From Solimonas_A sp052035235 (lineage in GTDB: Bacteria; Pseudomonadota; Gammaproteobacteria; Nevskiales; Nevskiaceae): 64,000 nt of DNA. The DNA is taken from positions 135,310 through 199,309 of the forward strand of contig JBPOHT010000030.1 in assembly GCA_052035235.1 (NCBI GenBank), read 5' to 3'. Shown one piece after another: positions 26,088 through 35,207 of the stretch (its first letter is position 1; each line of letters begins with the position of its first letter). The notes beneath the pieces are model-generated. The model was not told the origin of the DNA, ran no database searches, and was given only the letters and a program-made list of their open reading frames with translations. The position numbers were made by a program, and so were the translations under genes.

Positions 26088-27440
26088 TTACTTCGTCGTC
26101 ATCTTCTGCACCGAGCTGGCGCTGAAGTAGTCGTCGCCGAAGCTCACGGTGAGGTCGTAGGGCTTGTCCTCGTTGAAGGCGGCGGTGATGAAGTAGCGGC
26201 CGGAGGTGAAGTGGTAGATCACTTCCGGGATCGTGAAGCTAGCCAGCACGTTGGCGGCGAAGCCGACGTGGCCTTCCTGGAACTGGTAGAGCTGGTCGCG
26301 GTTGTCGTAGTCGTCGACCATCGCGATGTTCCAGCTGTCCTCGTCGATGTAGAAGCGGCGCTTCTTGAAGGTGTGGCTGGTGCCTTCCTTCAGCGTAGCC
26401 TCGACCACCCAGACGCGGTGCAGCTCGTAGCGCGGCAGGTCGGGGTTGATGTGCTTGGGACGGATCAGGTCCTTGTACTTGATGGTGTTGCCGGCGATCT
26501 TGTTGGAGTTGTACGGGATGTACACCTCTTTCTTGCCCACCAGCTTCCAGTTGTAGCGCTCGAGAACGCCGTTGAACATGTCCACCTGGTCGTAGAACTG
26601 GTGGCCGTCGGTGCCTTCGTACGGGTTGTCGCAGCAGACCGTGGGGGCGCGGCGAATGCGCTTGAGGCCGGGCGAATACAGCCAGGCGGCGCGGCCGGCG
26701 GCGCCGGTGCCGGCCTTCTCGTGCACCAGGATGTAGGTGCCGGCCATGCGCGGCGGCTCCACCGTCTTGGACAGGTACTTGAGGAATTCACCGGAGGTGG
26801 TGGTCAGCGGCACGGCCTTCTTGATGGAGCCGTAGCCGAAGGTCACGTCCTCCACGATCTTGGTCTGCTGGTAGGCGCCGTTGGGCTGCACGATGAACTG
26901 GTTGTTGTAGCGCGTGGCGGCCTCGCCACGGAACTTCAGCTTGTGGTTCCAGATCGGCTCGGCACCGCTCTTGGGGATCGGGAAGGGGAAGCCCAGCTTG
27001 CAGTTGTTCGGCGTGTCGGTGCCCACCATCTCGCAGGTGGTGGCATTGGCGGCGGTGGCCTGGTAGATGACGTCCGGCCAGGCGACGACGCGCTTGCTCG
27101 GGTAGACGTTCATCTTGTAGCTGTCGTAGGTGTTGAGCAGCTTCTTGTGGCCTTCGCTCAGCTTGCCGACGTACTGGCCGATGTTGGCCTTGGTGATGGT
27201 GTACAGCGGCTTGTCGTTGTCGGTCTCGGGGTTGTTGGGGTACTCGCCCTTGAGCTTGCCGCGCTGCTTGCCTGGGGTCCATTCGGGAATGGTGCCTTCC
27301 TTGTTGCCGACCTTCTCGGCACCCACAGGGGTCAGGTCCTGGCCGAGCTTGGCCGCTTCATCCGGGCCGACCTTGGCCCCCGCCGCGCCGGCGAACAGCG
27401 CGGCCGCCAACGCCGCCGTGATCGTGATCCTGCTGTGCAT
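26088..27440 (-). CDS. DUF1329 family periplasmic/outer-membrane protein
   Basis: I start at the ATG at 27440 (450 residues). The signal peptide ITITAALAAALFAGAAGA is followed by the family start KVGPDEAAKLGQDLTPVGAE. The body has the DUF1329 features: GAYQQTKIVEDVTFGYGSIK, RRAPTVCCDNPYEGTDG and VWVVEATLKEG. DUF1329 proteins are LolB-like in fold and are nearly always encoded beside DUF1302 proteins, often in gene sets for degrading or exporting hydrophobic compounds. It is 31 bp downstream of the DUF1302 gene in one operon. Its biochemical role is not established. Confidence 0.88.
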   Translation of the reverse strand: MHSRITITAALAAALFAGAAGAKVGPDEAAKLGQDLTPVGAEKVGNKEGTIPEWTPGKQRGKLKGEYPNNPETDNDKPLYTITKANIGQYVGKLSEGHKKLLNTYDSYKMNVYPSKRVVAWPDVIYQATAANATTCEMVGTDTPNNCKLGFPFPIPKSGAEPIWNHKLKFRGEAATRYNNQFIVQPNGAYQQTKIVEDVTFGYGSIKKAVPLTTTSGEFLKYLSKTVEPPRMAGTYILVHEKAGTGAAGRAAWLYSPGLKRIRRAPTVCCDNPYEGTDGHQFYDQVDMFNGVLERYNWKLVGKKEVYIPYNSNKIAGNTIKYKDLIRPKHINPDLPRYELHRVWVVEATLKEGTSHTFKKRRFYIDEDSWNIAMVDDYDNRDQLYQFQEGHVGFAANVLASFTIPEVIYHFTSGRYFITAAFNEDKPYDLTVSFGDDYFSASSVQKMTTK

Positions 27441-27471
27441 CTTCCGTCTCCTCATTCTAGGTATGGGTGCG

Positions 27472-30024
27472 TCAGAACTGCAGTCGTACGAAGGCGCGTG
27501 CGGCATCACGGTCGCGATACAGGTTGTAGGAGCCGCCCCCCGTGAACCAGGTGTATCCGAGATTGAACGCCAGGCTGGACTTGTAGCGGATTTCCAGACC
27601 GATGTCGCCATTCTTGCGGCCGGAGACGAAGTTGGTCGCCAGGCCGGGCGCGGTGCCGTTCACGTCGTGCTTCCAGGTCAGCTGCGGCATCAGCGAGATG
27701 CCCGGCAGCACGGACTCGTACTTGATCTGGCTGATGATCACGTAGCCCCAGGACAGCTTGTCCGGGAAGCCGCCCAGCTCCTGCTGGTGCGGGTTGAAGC
27801 GCAGGCCGTCCGGGCCGAAGGAGCAGGCCGGGTTGGTGGAGCAGGCCTGCTGCGAGCGGTCGGCACCGCTGCCGTCGGCGCCGGCGCTGGCGTGGGTGTA
27901 GGTGCCCGGGGCTTCCAGCTGCAGCTGGTCCAGGTCCGGCAGGCCCGGCACCCAGGTGGCGCCCAGCTCGAACAGGGTGATGACCTGGTCGGCGCCGAAG
28001 GGGTTGTCGGTAGCGCCGGCCACGTGCGTGGCGCCGAGGTTGAACTGGAAGGTGTCGAACTCCTCCCAGCCGCGGATGTAGCTGTTGGCCGGGTTGGTGC
28101 CGACCACGCCGCCACGGTAGGGGATCACGAAGGACGGAAAGGCGCGGCCCGATCCCGGAACGTGGCCGATGATCAGGTCGAAGGTGTCGCTGTAGGAGCC
28201 CGGAGTGCCGTTGGCGTCCACCACGTAATCGCTGCCCGGGTAGAGGCTCACGGAGCCGTCCGGGTTGGCGCCGATGCCGCCGAGGAAGTTGATGCCCAGG
28301 CCGTTGAGCAGCTGGTCCACCAGGCCGGAGAGCTGCGGGCCGAGCACGCCCAGCGCGGCGCCGGTGAGACTGCCGCTGCCGGCGCAACCGGGCGCCAGGT
28401 GGCAGTTGCTCAGCGTGGGGCCGAAGCCGGCGAACACCAGGTCTTCCAGATCCACCTGCAGCGGCTCGTCGGGACGGTAGGCCACCTCACCCTGCAGCGA
28501 GAAGTCGCCCAGCGTGGTGTTGAAGGACACGCCGAACAGCTTGATGTCCTCCGGGTATTCGAGCTGGATCTTGAGGCTGTCGAAGGGCACCGCGCTGCTG
28601 GTGGCGCCGAGCGGGTCGTTGGGCTGCAGCACCGAGTGCAGCAGCGGCACGTCCGGGCAGGCCAGGATGAAGCCCACGGTGCTGGTCACGTTCTTGGAGC
28701 AGGCCTGGTCCACCGAGATCACGCTGACGTAGGGATTACGCGCGTGGTAGTTCATGAAGTAGAAGCCGAACTCGGTGCCGGCGTTGAAGTCCTCGGAGTA
28801 GTACTTCAGCGCCACGCCGTACTGGCCGCCGCCGTCCGGCTCCTTGTCCTTGAGGCGCTGGGCCGTGAGCGAGGTATTGGTGATACCGGACAGCGGGTTG
28901 TCGATCAGGCGGCCCACGCCTTTCGGGTCTTCCGCGGAGCCACCGAAGCTGAGGTTGACGTTGTCGATGGCGTTGTTGCTGCCCACGTCGAGGAAGGCGA
29001 AGTAGGAACCCGGCGCGGGGGCTTCCAGCGGCTCCCACTCGTACTGGTAGAAGGCTTCCAGCGTGGCGCCGTCAAAGGGCTCCATGGACGCGTACAGCAT
29101 GCCCACCGGGGTGAACACTTCCTCCACCAGGAAGCCGGTGCGGTAGAAGTTGTTGGCGTTGACCGGATTGACCTGGTTGATGGAGCCGAACACCAGCAGC
29201 GTGGACTCGCCCCAGTTCACGGTCTGGCGGCCGAGCTTCACCGTCAGGTCCTTGTCGCCCCACAGCGGCAGCTTGCCGTAGACGTAGGCGTCGAGCAGCT
29301 GCAGGTCGGTGCCGATCTGGCGCAGGGTTTCGCTGTCGCTGCGTTTGCTGCGCACCATGCCACCCGGGCCGTAGACCAGGCCGCAGGGGCCGATGCCCGG
29401 ATTGCGCGAGGGCGGGCAGGCCACCGAGTCGCTGCGCTGCGTCAGCGGCAGGTTGGGCAGGCCGATGGGCAGCGGGATCACTTCACGACCCGGCAGCGAC
29501 ACGATGCCCACGTCGTACATGTTCTCCGGCGTGATGCGGTTGGGGTGCTTCTCCATGAAGTCGTTGTTGACGAAGTCATAGAAGTACAAACCCTTCACGA
29601 ACAGGCCGAAGTCGCCGTGCGTCAGCGTGAAATCCTGGGTGATCTTCAGCGGCGCCTGCACGATGTCGTGCTTGTCGTAGTTCAGGTTGCCGTCGTCGGC
29701 GTTCACCGTGAACTGGCCCGGCGAGTTGGCCAGCTTGGTAGCGGGATGGGTCTGGGTGCGGAACAGGCCCTGGCAGCCCTGGTAGGCCGCATTGCCGTTG
29801 GCGGCGCGCCCGCAGACATTGGGGTCCAGGTTGGACTTGCCCACCAGGTCGCTGGCGCGATCCTGCATGCGCCAGGCGGCGCCGGCGGTGATGGTGGTGT
29901 TGAGCACGGCGTTCCATTCGCCGTTGTCGTCCAGGTCGAAGGTCAGCGACCAGGCCGGCAGGCTGAACAGCGACAGCAGCAACAGCGCCGCGGCGCGAGC
30001 CGCGGGCTTGATCTTCTCCATCAT
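27472..30024 (-). CDS. DUF1302 family outer-membrane protein
   Basis: This 850-residue protein has a signal peptide (about 1-26, LLLLSLFSLPAWS) and a long beta-rich body with a porin-like end (RAFVRLQF). Family marks include the strand LTFDLDDNGEWNAVLNTTI near the mature N-terminus and LGRQTVNWGES in the middle. It is longer than most DUF1302 proteins I know, with glycine- and serine-rich inserts around 500-620. It precedes the DUF1329 gene. The likely role is a large outer-membrane channel or uptake factor for hydrophobic molecules. A doubtful copy of the locus operator (GATAC-N5-GTAAT at 30041-30055) lies 16 bp upstream. Confidence 0.85.
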   Translation of the reverse strand: MMEKIKPAARAAALLLLSLFSLPAWSLTFDLDDNGEWNAVLNTTITAGAAWRMQDRASDLVGKSNLDPNVCGRAANGNAAYQGCQGLFRTQTHPATKLANSPGQFTVNADDGNLNYDKHDIVQAPLKITQDFTLTHGDFGLFVKGLYFYDFVNNDFMEKHPNRITPENMYDVGIVSLPGREVIPLPIGLPNLPLTQRSDSVACPPSRNPGIGPCGLVYGPGGMVRSKRSDSETLRQIGTDLQLLDAYVYGKLPLWGDKDLTVKLGRQTVNWGESTLLVFGSINQVNPVNANNFYRTGFLVEEVFTPVGMLYASMEPFDGATLEAFYQYEWEPLEAPAPGSYFAFLDVGSNNAIDNVNLSFGGSAEDPKGVGRLIDNPLSGITNTSLTAQRLKDKEPDGGGQYGVALKYYSEDFNAGTEFGFYFMNYHARNPYVSVISVDQACSKNVTSTVGFILACPDVPLLHSVLQPNDPLGATSSAVPFDSLKIQLEYPEDIKLFGVSFNTTLGDFSLQGEVAYRPDEPLQVDLEDLVFAGFGPTLSNCHLAPGCAGSGSLTGAALGVLGPQLSGLVDQLLNGLGINFLGGIGANPDGSVSLYPGSDYVVDANGTPGSYSDTFDLIIGHVPGSGRAFPSFVIPYRGGVVGTNPANSYIRGWEEFDTFQFNLGATHVAGATDNPFGADQVITLFELGATWVPGLPDLDQLQLEAPGTYTHASAGADGSGADRSQQACSTNPACSFGPDGLRFNPHQQELGGFPDKLSWGYVIISQIKYESVLPGISLMPQLTWKHDVNGTAPGLATNFVSGRKNGDIGLEIRYKSSLAFNLGYTWFTGGGSYNLYRDRDAARAFVRLQF

Positions 30025-30242
30025 CGCAGGGGGCCCTCGTGATACTTGTAGTAATAGCTATGCCTGCCGGATCTGCGCCCGGCATTCCCCGGAGCATGCC
30101 CCCGACCTTTTGCGGGTGGGATGAGAATTGCGGACAAGGGGTTGAGATTGGTGACCACGGGCCGGCCCCATCGCGCTCCCCCATCCCGCCGGCCGGAGAC
30201 ACTCCACGCAAACGGGGCCATACCCGACATAGGTCAGGAAAT

Positions 30243-30279
30243 CGCTGCCCGCCCTGAAACAGGCCCAGGGCGGGCAGCG
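30243..30279 (-). terminator. Strong hairpin after cytochrome paralogue 1
   Basis: CGCTGCCCGCCCTG and CAGGGCGGGCAGCG form a perfect 14-bp stem with a 9-nt loop. There is no clear T run, so read-through towards the DUF1302 gene is possible. The rest of the 30025-30293 gap shows no gene. Confidence 0.6.
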
Positions 30280-30293
30280 AGGTTTATGCAACG

Positions 30294-32681
30294 CTACAGC
30301 GTCTTCAGGTACTCGATGATGGCCTTGCGCTCGGCATCGGTGAGCGCGTCGGTGAACGTGTGGCCGCCGTTGTCCTGGCTGTACTGGCGCGTGTTGTAGA
30401 TCTTGCGCGCCTCGACCTGGGCGTTGCTCAGGGGAATGGCCAGCAGGTTCGGGATGTTCCAGGCCAGGCCGCCGTTGGCATAGATCGCTGACAGGATGCG
30501 CTCCAGCAAGGGATTGCCCTGCGGGTCCGAGGGGCTGCACTCGATGTAGGGCAAGGCCCCGCCCATGCCGCAGGGAATCTCGTCGTACTTCCAGCCGAGC
30601 TTCTGCTGATCGTAGGCACGCTGGAAGCTGGCGTCGAAACCCATGACCACGTCCAGCCCGGTGTCGTTCGGCGCCGAGACGCGGCGCCAGATCGGCTTGC
30701 GCTCGGAGGACTTCAGCACCTCCCAGACACTGGGCACGGAGCCGTTGTGGAAATACGGCGCGGTGGCCCAGACGCCGTACAGCGGCGGCGCCAGGTAGCC
30801 GTTCTCGCGATCACCGCGGATGCGGTCCAGGTTCTGGTCGCCGCAGTCGTTCTCGGTGCCCTTCTGCTCGGGATAGCCGTACCAGGAATCCTCGAAGCCG
30901 TTGGAGACCGCCTGGGTGTTGCCGTCGAGCCGGCGCGGGTCGGTGCCGATCAGGTCACGTGGCACGATGTAGCCGGCGATGCCTTCGAGCTCCGGCGTCT
31001 CCAGATAGCTGGTGTCGTGCACGAAGCGCGGCGAATAGGCGCCGTGGCAGCTCGCGCAGGAGCCGTTGCCGCCCTTGGGCCGCTCGCGCGCGGCATTGGC
31101 GGGCAGGGCGAACAGGTCCTTGGAATGAAACAGGATGGCGCCCTGCTCCGCCAGCGGCACGTCCACCGTCCGGGGCCAGGCCGGAGACTGCCGGCTTAGC
31201 AGCCAGGCCACCGCATCCTGGTCATGCGCCTCGACCCAGGCCTTGGTGGCCTCCAGGTTGAGCGGCACGGGATTCATCGCCAGCAGCGGGTCATAGGCGG
31301 AGATCGCGATACGCTGCGCGTCCGACGACATGCCGCCGTCGAAGAACTTCAGCGGGCGATGCCCATAGTTCCACCACACCGGCGGATCCTCGGTGCCGGT
31401 CGAGGCGGAGAGATTGGTCGGAATCCACGACAGCAGCTGCGCCGCGGTGGGCTTGAGCAGCAGGAAGACCTGGAAGTTGGTGATGTTGCCGGTGCCGCGG
31501 ACCTTGTTGAGCACCGGCAGCAGCGCCCCACCCACACTACCGGCCGCCAGCAGGTCGCGGCCCACCACGCCGATGTCCGACAGGCTGTTGGTGCCGTAGA
31601 TGGCCCCCGGCAGGCCCTGCTCGCCCGCCACGCCGACCTGGCCGGTGTGACAGAGATGGCAGGTACCGCTGACCTTGCCGGTCCAGCTGCCATCGGCATT
31701 GCGCAGTTGCGTCAGCGCGGCCGGCAACTGGCCGGAGCCGCCGTCGGTCTCGTTGGGATCCTCGCCCGGCAGCGGATAGGGATTGCGCTCATGCGGCAGC
31801 GCCGTGCCCCAACGCTCCGCCACGATGCGGTCATAGTTTGCCGGCCGCTCGGACAGGCCCCAGCTCTGCCACATGCTGTTGTACCCGTCCACCGTGATCG
31901 GCATGCCGATCACGCTGGAGAAATCGCCACCGAAGAAGTTGCCCGCGCCCACCGCGCCGTTGCCCTTGACCAGGGTGCCACCGCGCTCGATGCGACCGCG
32001 CCATTCGCCGCAGGTCTTGGGGGCCGCATCCTCCGGGCCGGCGTCGACATGGCAGTTCTTGTACCAGGCGTTGAAGTACACCGCCTTGCCTTCGTTCACC
32101 CCCGGTTGCACCCGCGTCACCGGGCTCACCGGCAGCAGCGCGGCATCGTCCTTGTCCTTGCAGTAACGCGACCAGGCGTGGCCACCGCGGTGGCCTTCGG
32201 CCAGCAGCGGCAACAGCGTGCCCGCGTCCACGCCACCGGCGAGCAGCGCCGCGCAGCCGGCGCCGTTCTCGAAGCACTTGAGCAGGATCTCCATGTTGCG
32301 GTACGGCGCGCTGCCCACCGCCCAGGGCGCGCCGCCGCTGTGCGGCGTCTCCTGCCCGGAGGACATCAGCAGGATGCGCGAGGTGGGGTTGTTCCTGCCC
32401 AGGCGCTCCCAGCTCGCACGCAGATTCTCCATGTCGGAGGCCCGGTCCTTGGCCAGCATGAAGTCGCGGCCGTTCTCCACGTCGCCGGGCGCACCGGGCA
32501 CGTGGCAGGTGCGGCAGAAATCGAGCTGAGGCTGCACCTTGCCACTGAAGTGCTCCTCCATGCTCCGTGCGGCCACGCTGCCGCCCTGCACGCCATCGCT
32601 GCGCCCGCCGTATTCGCCGCAGCCCGCCAGCGCCAGGGCCAGCAGGCATAGGCCGGTCTTCGTCATTGCCACGATCCTCAT
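30294..32681 (-). CDS. RoxA/RoxB-like multihaem c-type cytochrome lipoprotein, paralogue 1
   Basis: This 795-residue exported cytochrome has a lipobox LAGC (Cys21) and Gly at +2, so outer-membrane lipidation is expected. Three CxxCH haem-attachment motifs are present: Cys56-RTC-His60, Cys341-HLC-His345 and Cys542-ASC-His546. The last two are 201 residues apart, close to the spacing I recall for the two haems of the rubber oxygenase RoxA (about C191 and C390). Shared segments include SGQETPHSGGAPW, EDPPVWWNYGHRPLKFFDGG, NGSCASCHGAYSPRFVHD and APPLYGVWATAPYFHNGS. RoxA and RoxB cleave polyisoprene with O2. The substrate here is unknown; a dihaem peroxidase-like role is the alternative. GAGAGGAG precedes the ATG. 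It lies 27 bp after paralogue 2. Confidence 0.72.
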   Translation of the reverse strand: MRIVAMTKTGLCLLALALAGCGEYGGRSDGVQGGSVAARSMEEHFSGKVQPQLDFCRTCHVPGAPGDVENGRDFMLAKDRASDMENLRASWERLGRNNPTSRILLMSSGQETPHSGGAPWAVGSAPYRNMEILLKCFENGAGCAALLAGGVDAGTLLPLLAEGHRGGHAWSRYCKDKDDAALLPVSPVTRVQPGVNEGKAVYFNAWYKNCHVDAGPEDAAPKTCGEWRGRIERGGTLVKGNGAVGAGNFFGGDFSSVIGMPITVDGYNSMWQSWGLSERPANYDRIVAERWGTALPHERNPYPLPGEDPNETDGGSGQLPAALTQLRNADGSWTGKVSGTCHLCHTGQVGVAGEQGLPGAIYGTNSLSDIGVVGRDLLAAGSVGGALLPVLNKVRGTGNITNFQVFLLLKPTAAQLLSWIPTNLSASTGTEDPPVWWNYGHRPLKFFDGGMSSDAQRIAISAYDPLLAMNPVPLNLEATKAWVEAHDQDAVAWLLSRQSPAWPRTVDVPLAEQGAILFHSKDLFALPANAARERPKGGNGSCASCHGAYSPRFVHDTSYLETPELEGIAGYIVPRDLIGTDPRRLDGNTQAVSNGFEDSWYGYPEQKGTENDCGDQNLDRIRGDRENGYLAPPLYGVWATAPYFHNGSVPSVWEVLKSSERKPIWRRVSAPNDTGLDVVMGFDASFQRAYDQQKLGWKYDEIPCGMGGALPYIECSPSDPQGNPLLERILSAIYANGGLAWNIPNLLAIPLSNAQVEARKIYNTRQYSQDNGGHTFTDALTDAERKAIIEYLKTL

Positions 32682-32708
32682 GTCGCTCCTCTCCCTGCTT
32701 TCTGCGCC

Positions 32709-35114
32709 TTAGAGCGTCTTCAGGTATTCGATGACGGCCTTGCGTTCCTGCTCGGTCAGCACGTCGGAGAAATCATGTCCGCCATTGCCGTTGCCGAGCT
32801 TGCGTGTGTCGTAGACGAAGCGCTTGTCCTGGCCGCCCGGCAGCAGGTCCGGCACCACCACCAGCGCCGACCAGTTGAAGCCGGAATACAGCAGGTTCAT
32901 CACGACCTGCGTCACCGACGGCTGCTCCGGCAACACGGGGTTGCAGTTGAACAGCGGGTTGCCCGGCAGGTCGCCGCAGGCCAGCACGTCGTGCTTCCAG
33001 CCCAGGCGCTGGAAGTCGTAGGCGCGGCTCAGGCTCTGGTCGAAGCCGCTGACCTCGCCGATGGTCTGCATCTGGCGGCGCCAGATCGCGGGGCGGTCGG
33101 AGGACTTCAGCACCTGCTCGATGGTGGGCACCGAGCCGTTGTGGAAGTACGGCGCGGTGGCCCAGGTGCCGTGCAGCGGCGGCGCCTGGTAGCCGATGAG
33201 CTCGCGCTCCCAGCCACAGAGGCCCTGCGGGCGCAACGCCAGCGGCAGGCCGTCGTCGAGCTGCTCCGTCACCAGGTTCTTCTCGTCCGGCGAGGTCCAG
33301 CCTTCGACGCCGTCCGGGTAGCCCCAGAAGGTGGTGCCGTAGGCCTCGCGCAAGTAGGGCGAGAGCTCGTCGGCGCGGGCGGTGTCGGTGCGGATCACGT
33401 CCAGCGGCATCAGGTGCGCAGCCATGCCGCCCAGCACCGGGTCTTCCAGATAGGCGGGGTCATGGATGTAGCGCGGCGAGTAGGCGCCGTGGCAGCTGGC
33501 GCAGGAGCCGTTGCCGCCGGCCGGCTTGGGCTTGTCGGCATTGACGCCGCTGCCCCAGAGGTCCTTGCTGTGGAACAGCACGGCGCCCTGCTCTGCCAGC
33601 TTGGTGTCGATGTCGCCCGGATACACCGGCGATTCCAGCGACAGGAAGAAGGCCGCCAGGTCCTGGTCGAACTGCTCGATGCGATCGCGGTAGGCCTTGC
33701 CGTCCACGGTGATCACCGAGGCCAGCTCGCCGACGCCGGCCGCCATCACGATGCGCGTGCTGTCGATGGACTGGCTGCCGTCGAAGAACTTGCGCGCGCG
33801 GTGGCCGTAGTTCCACCAGGCCGGCGTGTCCTGCTGCTCGGCGGTGGGGTGTGGCTGCGCCGAGTTCTGCGCCAGCTTCAGCGCGTTGGGATTCAGGCCC
33901 AGGCTGTCGTAGTCCAGCAGCATGAACAGCAGCTCGAAGCCGGCCACCGCGTTGTTCTGGCCGCGCTGGTCGCCGCCGAGCGCGAAGGGATTGAGCAGCA
34001 GCGGCACGCCGATGGAGATGCCGTAGGCGGAGCCGCCGTCGGCCGCCTGGATGATGGTGTCGGCGTTGTTGTTGCCCAGGCCCAGGTGCCTCATGCCGAT
34101 CTTGCTACCGCCGTCGCTGGCGTCGCCGATCTGCCCGCCGTGGCAGCCGAAGCAGGCCACCTCGCCGATCACACCGGTCCACTTGCCCTGCGCGTCCTTG
34201 AGCTGGCGCTTGCCCAGCGGCAACTGGCCGGAGCCGCCGCCGCTGGCGTTGGGGTCTTCGCCCGGCAGCGGATACGGATTGGGGAACGGCGCGTGGTTGT
34301 AGCCGTAGCGCAGCGTGTAGAGCTCGTCGAAGTTCGCCGGGCGCTCATCCAGGCCCCAGTCCTTCCAGCTGTCGTTGTAGTCCTGCGCACTCTGCGAACC
34401 CACCGCCAGCGTATCCAGGAAGGCAGCGCGCCCGCGGTCGCGGCGCTCGCGATAGGCGCCGCAGGTCTTGGGGGCCTGCTCCTTCTCCGGCAGGTTGACG
34501 TGGCAGTCCTGGTACCAGGCGTTGAAGTAGACCGCGCGGTTCTCGTTGATGCCGGGCTGGATCAGGGTGCGGGGATCGGGCGGCAGCACGGCATCGTCGG
34601 GCTGGTCCGTGCAGTAGGTCTCCCAGCGCGTCTTGGCGTGCGTGCTGCCGAGCAGCGGCAGCAGTTCACCCGGGTCCACGCTGCCGCTGAGGCTGCAGGT
34701 GGTGGGGTTCTCGAAGCACTTGAGCAGGATCTCCATGTTGCGATACGCCGCACTGCCCACCGGCCAGGGCGCACCGCCGGTATGCGGCGTCTCCTGGCCG
34801 GAAGACATCAGCAGGATGCGCGAGGTGGGGTTGTTCTTGCCCAGGCGCTCCCAACTGGCCTTGAGCTTGGCCAGGTCCTGGGACCGGTCGGCGGAGAGCA
34901 TGAAGTCGCGGCCGTCCTCCACGTCGCCAGGGGCGCCGGGCACGTGGCAGGTGCGGCAGAAATCCAGGCCGGGCTGCACGTTGTTGCCGAAGTGCTCCTC
35001 CATGCTGCGCGCCGTGCCGCCGCCGGACACCGGATCGCTGCGTCCCGGCGCGCAGGCCACCAGTCCCAATACCAACAGGCCGAGCACGGCCTTCCCCATC
35101 GCCTGACGCTGCAT
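32709..35114 (-). CDS. RoxA/RoxB-like multihaem c-type cytochrome lipoprotein, paralogue 2
   Basis: I start at the ATG at 35114 behind GGGAGGAGAGG (801 residues); the frame continues upstream to 35168 without a ribosome site. The lipobox LVAC puts the lipidated Cys at 21. CxxCH motifs are at Cys53-RTC-His57, Cys321-FGC-His325 and Cys538-ASC-His542. The spacing between the last two (217) is longer than in paralogues 1 and 3. The segment RGTGNITNFQ found in the other two is missing, replaced by NAVAGFELLFMLLDYDSLGL. The conserved WWNYGHRARKFFDG, NGSCASCHGAYSPRYIHD and YFHNGSVPT are kept. It is divergent from tetR-1 and upstream of paralogue 1. The difference between the haems suggests another substrate or product pattern. 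Confidence 0.72.
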   Translation of the reverse strand: MQRQAMGKAVLGLLVLGLVACAPGRSDPVSGGGTARSMEEHFGNNVQPGLDFCRTCHVPGAPGDVEDGRDFMLSADRSQDLAKLKASWERLGKNNPTSRILLMSSGQETPHTGGAPWPVGSAAYRNMEILLKCFENPTTCSLSGSVDPGELLPLLGSTHAKTRWETYCTDQPDDAVLPPDPRTLIQPGINENRAVYFNAWYQDCHVNLPEKEQAPKTCGAYRERRDRGRAAFLDTLAVGSQSAQDYNDSWKDWGLDERPANFDELYTLRYGYNHAPFPNPYPLPGEDPNASGGGSGQLPLGKRQLKDAQGKWTGVIGEVACFGCHGGQIGDASDGGSKIGMRHLGLGNNNADTIIQAADGGSAYGISIGVPLLLNPFALGGDQRGQNNAVAGFELLFMLLDYDSLGLNPNALKLAQNSAQPHPTAEQQDTPAWWNYGHRARKFFDGSQSIDSTRIVMAAGVGELASVITVDGKAYRDRIEQFDQDLAAFFLSLESPVYPGDIDTKLAEQGAVLFHSKDLWGSGVNADKPKPAGGNGSCASCHGAYSPRYIHDPAYLEDPVLGGMAAHLMPLDVIRTDTARADELSPYLREAYGTTFWGYPDGVEGWTSPDEKNLVTEQLDDGLPLALRPQGLCGWERELIGYQAPPLHGTWATAPYFHNGSVPTIEQVLKSSDRPAIWRRQMQTIGEVSGFDQSLSRAYDFQRLGWKHDVLACGDLPGNPLFNCNPVLPEQPSVTQVVMNLLYSGFNWSALVVVPDLLPGGQDKRFVYDTRKLGNGNGGHDFSDVLTEQERKAVIEYLKTL

Positions 35115-35154
35115 CCTCTCCTCCCGCACCACTATTTTTATAAAAGGGGCATTT

Positions 35155-35186
35155 GTTGCCTTTCGCAATAGGTAACATTAGTTGCC
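35155..35186. promoter_or_regulatory. Diverged operator between cytochrome paralogue 2 and tetR-1
   Basis: GTTGCC (35155), GGTAAC (35171) and GTTGCC (35181) form overlapping inverted pairs in a 93-bp divergent region. GGTAAC-ATTA-GTTGCC keeps the 4-bp gap of the operator seen at the other promoters of the locus, with the half-sites in the opposite order. A TTTTATAAAA at 35136-35145 may hold the -10 of the cytochrome promoter. Confidence 0.5.
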
Positions 35187-35207
35187 GTTTGGCGTCAAGG
35201 ACGAATC

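Noticed and set aside
27130..30042. Very long plus-strand open frame (970 codons) opposite the DUF1302 and DUF1329 genes
   Set aside because: Its translation is Val/Gly/His/Ala/Arg-rich low-complexity sequence with no domain, and it mirrors a well-supported minus-strand gene pair. It is a by-product of GC-rich codon use.
32775..35171. 798-codon plus-strand open frame opposite cytochrome paralogue 2, and a similar one at 31224-32651
   Set aside because: Same composition bias, no ribosome site, no family motif. The minus-strand reading has signal peptides and haem motifs.
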